The notes below the pieces were generated by a model. The model saw nothing but the letters and a program-made list of their open reading frames with translations, made no database searches and was not told where the DNA came from. DNA of 9,362 bases from Nitriliruptoraceae bacterium (GTDB lineage: Bacteria; Actinomycetota; Nitriliruptoria; Nitriliruptorales; Nitriliruptoraceae). A program made the translations under genes and the position numbers. Location of the stretch: assembly GCA_007125475.1 (NCBI GenBank), contig SLDB01000308.1, positions 1 through 9,362 of the forward strand, given 5' to 3'. Each line of letters starts with the position of its first letter. Position 1 is the first letter of the stretch. This document shows, one piece after another, positions 6,611-9,362 of this stretch.

Positions 6611-6658
6611 CTCCGAACACGGGCCCGGCGCGCCGGGGCGCACGCCCCGGGTTCGGAG
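6611..6658 (-). terminator. Nested hairpin just 3' of tRNA-Gly
   Basis: An 8-bp outer stem (6611-6618 with 6651-6658) reaches into the last bases of the tRNA. Inside it, an 8-bp perfect stem (6633-6640 with 6643-6650) and a 14-nt palindrome (6624-6637) compete for the same bases. This is the likely transcription terminator and 3' processing region of the tRNA. The rest of the gap down to the peptide gene (6457-6610) shows no gene and no convincing promoter, although a promoter for the peptide operon is expected there. Confidence 0.55.
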
Positions 6659-6730
6659 CGGATGACGGGATTCGAACCCGCGACCTCCACCTTGGCAAGG
6701 TGGCGCTCTAGCCAGCTGAGCTACATCCGC
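6657..6730 (-). tRNA. tRNA-Gly, anticodon GCC
   Basis: A full cloverleaf is visible on the minus strand. The acceptor stem is GCGGATG (6724-6730) with CATCCGC (6658-6664). The D arm is GCTC...GAGC. The anticodon stem is CCACC/GGTGG around loop TTGCCAA, giving anticodon GCC. The T arm contains TTCGAAT, closed by a G-U pair. The discriminator is U (base 6657), normal for bacterial tRNA-Gly. The 3' CCA is not encoded (CCG follows), so it must be added post-transcriptionally. Confidence 0.97.
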
Positions 6731-6740
6731 GTGCCGCGGA

Positions 6741-6769
6741 ACGCTAACGGCTCCCCCGGGGTCGGGCAA
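6741..6769 (-). promoter_or_regulatory. Candidate sigma-70-type promoter of tRNA-Gly
   Basis: On the minus strand, TTGCCC (6764-6769) and TAGCGT (6741-6746) are separated by exactly 17 bp. Transcription would begin near 6734, a few bases before the mature tRNA 5' end. The match to TTGACA/TATAAT is partial, but spacing and position fit well. Confidence 0.5.
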
Positions 6770-6838
6770 ACCCCGCGCAAAGCCCGTGGGCACGGCGCGC
6801 ACCCGCCGCGGTGCGACAGCGTTCGAAGCGACGACCGG

Positions 6839-6854
6839 GGGCCGTCAACGGCCC
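6839..6854 (-). terminator. Candidate terminator after dut
   Basis: A 6-bp GC stem (6839-6844 with 6849-6854) encloses a 4-nt loop, 48 nt past the dut stop and before the tRNA promoter. It has no T-run. Nothing else is seen in the 6770-6901 gap. Confidence 0.35.
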
Positions 6855-6901
6855 TGGGCGAATCGCCGCCGACGCCCCGGACGGCCGGGCGCACCTGCGG
6901 A

Positions 6902-7387
6902 TCAGCCTCTCCTCACCTCACCTCCACGCAGGCCGGTGGAGCCGAACCCGCCGGCGCCGCGCTCGGTGTCGTCGAGGGTGGTGACCTCGACGACACGCGC
7001 CTCGGCGACGCGCTGGATAACCAGCTGCGCGACCCGGTCCCCGACCGCGAACGTCACGTCGTCGTCACCGAGGTTCACGAGCAGGACCTTCACCTCACCG
7101 CGGTACCCGGCGTCGATCGTGCCCGGGGCGTTGGCCACCGTCACCCCGGCACGGTGCGCCAACCCGGATCGCGGATGCACCAGCCCCACCCAGCCGGCCG
7201 GGATCGCCAGCGCGAGGCCCGTGGGAACCGCGACCCGACCTCCGGCCGGCAGGTGCACCGATGCGGCGGCGGCGAGGTCCATCCCGGCGTCGCCGTGATG
7301 CGCGTACCGCGGCAGGCTCGCCTCCGGGGTGAGCCGTACACACGCGACGGTGGGCCGCACGTCGTCGTCGGACACGTCGTCGGACAT
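6902..7387 (-). CDS. dut: dUTP diphosphatase (trimeric dUTPase)
   Basis: This 161-aa enzyme hydrolyses dUTP to dUMP and pyrophosphate, keeping uracil out of DNA and supplying dUMP for thymidylate synthesis. All five trimeric dUTPase motifs are present in order: DAGMDLAA (33-40), PRSGLAHR (72-79), NAPGTIDAGYRGE (86-98) with catalytic Asp92 and uracil-stacking Tyr95, RVAQLVIQRV (118-127), and the C-terminal RGAGGFGSTG (143-152) that closes over the triphosphate. Length is typical. The ATG at 7387 has GGAGG (7393-7397) five bases upstream. The frame extends 30 codons further back, but those residues are not conserved-looking and the Shine-Dalgarno decides for 7387. The Asp-rich first ten residues are an unremarkable extension. 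It lies 126 nt downstream of the photolyase gene on the same strand. Confidence 0.96.
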   Translation of the reverse strand: MSDDVSDDDVRPTVACVRLTPEASLPRYAHHGDAGMDLAAAASVHLPAGGRVAVPTGLALAIPAGWVGLVHPRSGLAHRAGVTVANAPGTIDAGYRGEVKVLLVNLGDDDVTFAVGDRVAQLVIQRVAEARVVEVTTLDDTERGAGGFGSTGLRGGEVRRG

Positions 7388-7415
7388 CGGGGCCTCCGGA
7401 CCGCTCGGGTCAGGG

Positions 7416-7440
7416 TGATCGGAACGCTCGGTTGATCGGA
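7416..7440. repeat. Direct repeat upstream of dut
   Basis: TGATCGGA occurs at 7416-7423 and 7433-7440, with starts 17 bp apart, 29-53 bp upstream of the dut start codon. It could be a pair of regulator half-sites, but an 8-nt repeat may also be chance. Confidence 0.25.
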
Positions 7441-7483
7441 GTCGTCCCCGACGATAGACGTCGACGATGCCACACACCGCCGG

Positions 7484-7500
7484 CGGCCCCCGGTGGGCCG
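7484..7500 (-). terminator. Hairpin after the photolyase gene
   Basis: A 6-bp perfect stem (7484-7489 with 7495-7500, loop 5 nt) begins 13 nt after the photolyase stop. It is GC-only with no T-run, so it may be a terminator or a partial one allowing read-through into dut. Confidence 0.35.
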
Positions 7501-7513
7501 GACGGATCCCGGC

Positions 7514-8854
7514 TCACCCTCCCCGCGCGGCGAGGAAGCGTCCCCGCGCCCATCCGTGGTCCACGATCGGTGCCGGGTACCCGTCCGGCCCGGGCCCGCC
7601 ACCGGACCACGGCTCGTGGACGAGGTCGTCGTCGACGTCAGCGAGCTCGGGGACGTGGCGCCGGAGGTAGGCGCCCTGCGGGTCGTGACGCCGTGACTGC
7701 GCGGTCGGGTTGAGCATCCGGTTCGGGCGCGGGTCGGTGCCGGTGCCGGCCACCCACTGCCACTGGCCGAAGTTCACCGCCAGGTCCCCGTCGACGAGGT
7801 GGTCCATGAAGTGCCACGCACCGGGCCGCCAGTCGATCCGCAGGTGCTTGGTGAGGAACGAGGCGGTCACCATCCGGGCGCGGTTGTGCATCCAGCCCTC
7901 GGTGCGCAGTTGGCGCATCCCGGCGTCGACGAGGGGGTAGCCGGTGCGCCCCTCGATCCACGCCTCGAAGCCGTCGGGATCGTCGATCCAGCGGTCACCA
8001 CGCGGTCGCAGGTCGTCGACGACGAGGCGCGGCTCGGCGGCCAGCAGCTGCACGTGGAACTCCCGCCAGCACAATTGACGGACGAACGCCCCCTGCCCGG
8101 CCGAGGTTGGATCGGCGCGCACGGCGAGCTCCGTCGGCGAGATCGTCCCCAGGTGCAGGTGGAGCGAGAGCCGCGACGTTGCGTCGACGGCGGGGCGGTC
8201 ACGGTCACCGGGGTCGGGATCGGCCGCGAAGAACGCCTCGGCAGCGGCCCGTCCCACATCCTCACCGCCCGGTGGCCTCCCCGGCGCCGGCCGGGCGTCG
8301 GTGAGCTCGGCGAGCTCGGGGATCACGCCGGGATCGACGTCGTCGGGGAGGGTGAGCCGATCGGGGGCGGGGTGCGGTCGGCGGGGCTCCATGGTCTGCC
8401 AGCGCCGCCAGTAGGGGGTGAACACGCGGTAGGCGCCGCCGGTGGTGGTGGTCACCGACCCGGACGGCACGACGGTCAACCCCTCGTGCTCGACCACTTC
8501 GACGCCGGGTATCCCCCGGAGCCCGGCCGTGCGGCGTCGGGCGTACCGCGAGACGTCGGCGCTGACGTGCACACGCTCGGCGCCGAGCCGGCCTGCCAGG
8601 AGGGCGACCTCGCGGCCCACGTCGCCGCGTCGCACCACCAGGTCGCCGCCCCGGCGCCGAAGCGCGCCCCGGAGGTCACGCAGGGCATCGAGGAGGAGGG
8701 CGAGACGGTTCGCCGAGGCGTAGCGTGACGCGAGGATCTCACGGTCCAGGACGAACAGCGGCGTCACGCTCGGCGACGCGGCGATCGCGGCGGTCAGCGC
8801 AGGGTGGTCGTGGACCCGCAGGTCACGGGTGAACAGGACGATCTCGGTCGGCAT
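7514..8854 (-). CDS. phr: Deoxyribodipyrimidine photolyase (class I type)
   Basis: This 446-aa light-driven enzyme reverses UV-induced cyclobutane pyrimidine dimers using reduced FAD. The N-terminal antenna domain starts EIVLFTRDLRVHDHPAL (residues 4-20). The FAD domain contains QLCWREFHVQLL (260-271), GYPLVDAGMRQLRTEGWMHNRARM (305-328) and DGDLAVNFGQWQWVAGTGTDPRPNRMLNP (355-383). By alignment with E. coli PhrB from memory, the Trp electron-transfer triad W306/W359/W382 corresponds to Trp289, Trp342 and Trp365, N341 to Asn324, and FAD-contacting N378 to Asn361. All are present, so it should be an active photolyase rather than a plant-type cryptochrome. The ATG at 8854 has GGAG four bases upstream; the frame continues upstream without protein-like sequence. 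An 8-HDF antenna is plausible because the strain seems to make F420, but this is not shown. The gene is divergent from the histone-like gene. Confidence 0.95.
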   Translation of the reverse strand: MPTEIVLFTRDLRVHDHPALTAAIAASPSVTPLFVLDREILASRYASANRLALLLDALRDLRGALRRRGGDLVVRRGDVGREVALLAGRLGAERVHVSADVSRYARRRTAGLRGIPGVEVVEHEGLTVVPSGSVTTTTGGAYRVFTPYWRRWQTMEPRRPHPAPDRLTLPDDVDPGVIPELAELTDARPAPGRPPGGEDVGRAAAEAFFAADPDPGDRDRPAVDATSRLSLHLHLGTISPTELAVRADPTSAGQGAFVRQLCWREFHVQLLAAEPRLVVDDLRPRGDRWIDDPDGFEAWIEGRTGYPLVDAGMRQLRTEGWMHNRARMVTASFLTKHLRIDWRPGAWHFMDHLVDGDLAVNFGQWQWVAGTGTDPRPNRMLNPTAQSRRHDPQGAYLRRHVPELADVDDDLVHEPWSGGGPGPDGYPAPIVDHGWARGRFLAARGG

Positions 8855-9100
8855 CGGGCTCCGTTCTGCCACCCGGGGTTCGTCGGCGGGCCGGGCGCGG
8901 TTGGGCCTCCACGGGCGTCGGACGCCGGGCACCGACCACGTCAGGGGTGCGCCGGTTCCTCGCATCTGGCCGCCAACGGCGCATAAGGTGCGTTGTGACG
9001 CCATCCGCATCGTCGGCGACATGTGCCGGCACGCGCGGCTCGACGTCCCGTACCCGCGACAGGATCTCCGTCGCGGCCACCAGCCACAGGAGGATCAGAC
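8855..9100. promoter_or_regulatory. Divergent intergenic region between phr and the histone-like gene
   Basis: These 246 bp must hold the promoters for both divergent genes. The only promoter-like element I see on the plus strand is TAAGGT at 8984-8989, an actinobacterial-style -10, with no good -35; that would give a leader of roughly 105 nt. A 10-nt palindrome, GTGCCGGCAC, sits within the leader. No coding sequence is convincing here. Confidence 0.25.
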
Positions 9101-9277
9101 ATGGCGGACTCGCTCGTCGTCCAGAGCAAGCTCAAGGAGGCCGTCAAGGGCCTCGACCTGAGGATGGACTCCAGCCTCCCGGACGCGGTGAACGACAAGG
9201 TCGCCGCGATCCTCGCCGACGCGGCGAAGCGCGCCAAGGAGAACGGCCGCGGGACGCTGCGTCCCTACGACCTCTGA
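9101..9277 (+). CDS. 58-aa minimal histone-fold protein (bacterial histone)
   Basis: The ATG at 9101 has a strong AGGAGG (9088-9093) seven bases upstream; the frame runs further back but is not protein-like there. The sequence fits a minimal histone fold. Helix 1 is SLVVQSKLKEAVKGLDL (4-20), then loop RMDSS (21-25). Helix 2 is LPDAVNDKVAAILADAAKRAKENG (26-49), then R-G-T-L-R-P-Y-D-L at 50-58. Arg50, Thr52 and Asp57 reproduce the RxT loop and the R-D clamp spacing of archaeal HMfB (R, T at +2, D at +7), and DAAKRAKENGRGT matches HMfB's EAIKLARHAGRKT region. The third helix is nearly absent, which I recall for the short bacterial dimer histones such as Bdellovibrio Bd0055. The expected role is dimeric DNA binding and nucleoid packaging. 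About ten Lys/Arg are balanced by Asp/Glu. Monocistronic, ending in a strong hairpin. Assignment is from motif memory, not a search. Confidence 0.82.
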   Translation: MADSLVVQSKLKEAVKGLDLRMDSSLPDAVNDKVAAILADAAKRAKENGRGTLRPYDL

Positions 9278-9290
9278 GCCACCTCGGTCG

Positions 9291-9331
9291 GCATCGGCTG
9301 GGGGGCGCCGTCGGCGCCCCCCAGCCGATGC
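9291..9331 (+). terminator. Strong 19-bp hairpin terminator of the histone-like gene
   Basis: Arms 9291-9309 and 9313-9331 are perfect reverse complements with a 3-nt loop, starting 13 nt after the stop codon. A second 6-bp hairpin (9330-9335 with 9341-9346) follows and is trailed by a pyrimidine-rich stretch (TTCACTT). Together they form an efficient terminator, probably without a classical U-run. Confidence 0.8.
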
Positions 9332-9362
9332 GTCCACCGCGGACGCTTCACTTGTCGAAACA

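Noticed and set aside
7388..7477. 30-codon upstream extension of dut
   Set aside because: The GGAGG five bases before the ATG at 7387 decides the start, and the extension has no dUTPase similarity.
7554..7566. 13-nt copy of the hairpin arm sequence (also at 641-653)
   Set aside because: It lies inside the photolyase coding sequence (IVDHGW) and a 13-nt match is near chance expectation in a GC-rich 9-kb window.
8843..8857. 15-nt word shared with 9283-9297
   Set aside because: One copy is the photolyase start region and the other the terminator flank; a single short match with no flanking similarity does not support an att site or repeat.

Overview
The window is about 70% G+C with strongly G/C-ending codons, GTG/TTG as well as ATG starts, Shine-Dalgarno sites, an F420-type flavin-independent oxidoreductase and a Suc_Fer-family protein. 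Together these point to a high-GC actinobacterium. The acidic, Asp-rich proteins would suit a deep-branching or halotolerant lineage such as Nitriliruptoria, but that is inference only.

Layout: (1) 2-634 (+), the 3' end of an ATP-grasp ligase gene. (2) 641-732, two strong adjacent RNA hairpins. (3) 762-2789 (+), a 675-aa protein of unrecognised family with a papain-like Cys-His-Asn signature in its C-terminal part. (4) 2855-3955 (-), a luciferase-like F420-dependent oxidoreductase. (5) 6443 down to 4164 (-), a compact three-gene unit: a 73-aa Asp-rich repeat peptide with a GG-type N-terminal segment, a JmjC/ROXA-like iron/2-oxoglutarate oxygenase starting 2 nt later, and a Suc_Fer thioredoxin-fold iron-sulfur candidate overlapping it by 8 nt. 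(6) 6657-6730 (-), tRNA-Gly(GCC) with a candidate promoter and a large 3' hairpin. (7) 6902-7387 (-), dUTPase. (8) 7514-8854 (-), class I-type DNA photolyase. (9) 9101-9277 (+), a 58-aa minimal histone-fold protein followed by a 19-bp perfect hairpin.

Three things stand out. The 58-aa protein carries the histone RxT...D signature and looks like a bacterial histone. The repeat peptide/JmjC/Suc_Fer unit has the architecture of a peptide and its modifying oxygenase, and I do not recognise it as a described system. The ATP-grasp and papain-like genes form a plausible ligase/peptidase pair. The other genes are housekeeping: nucleotide hygiene (dut), UV repair (phr) and a tRNA.
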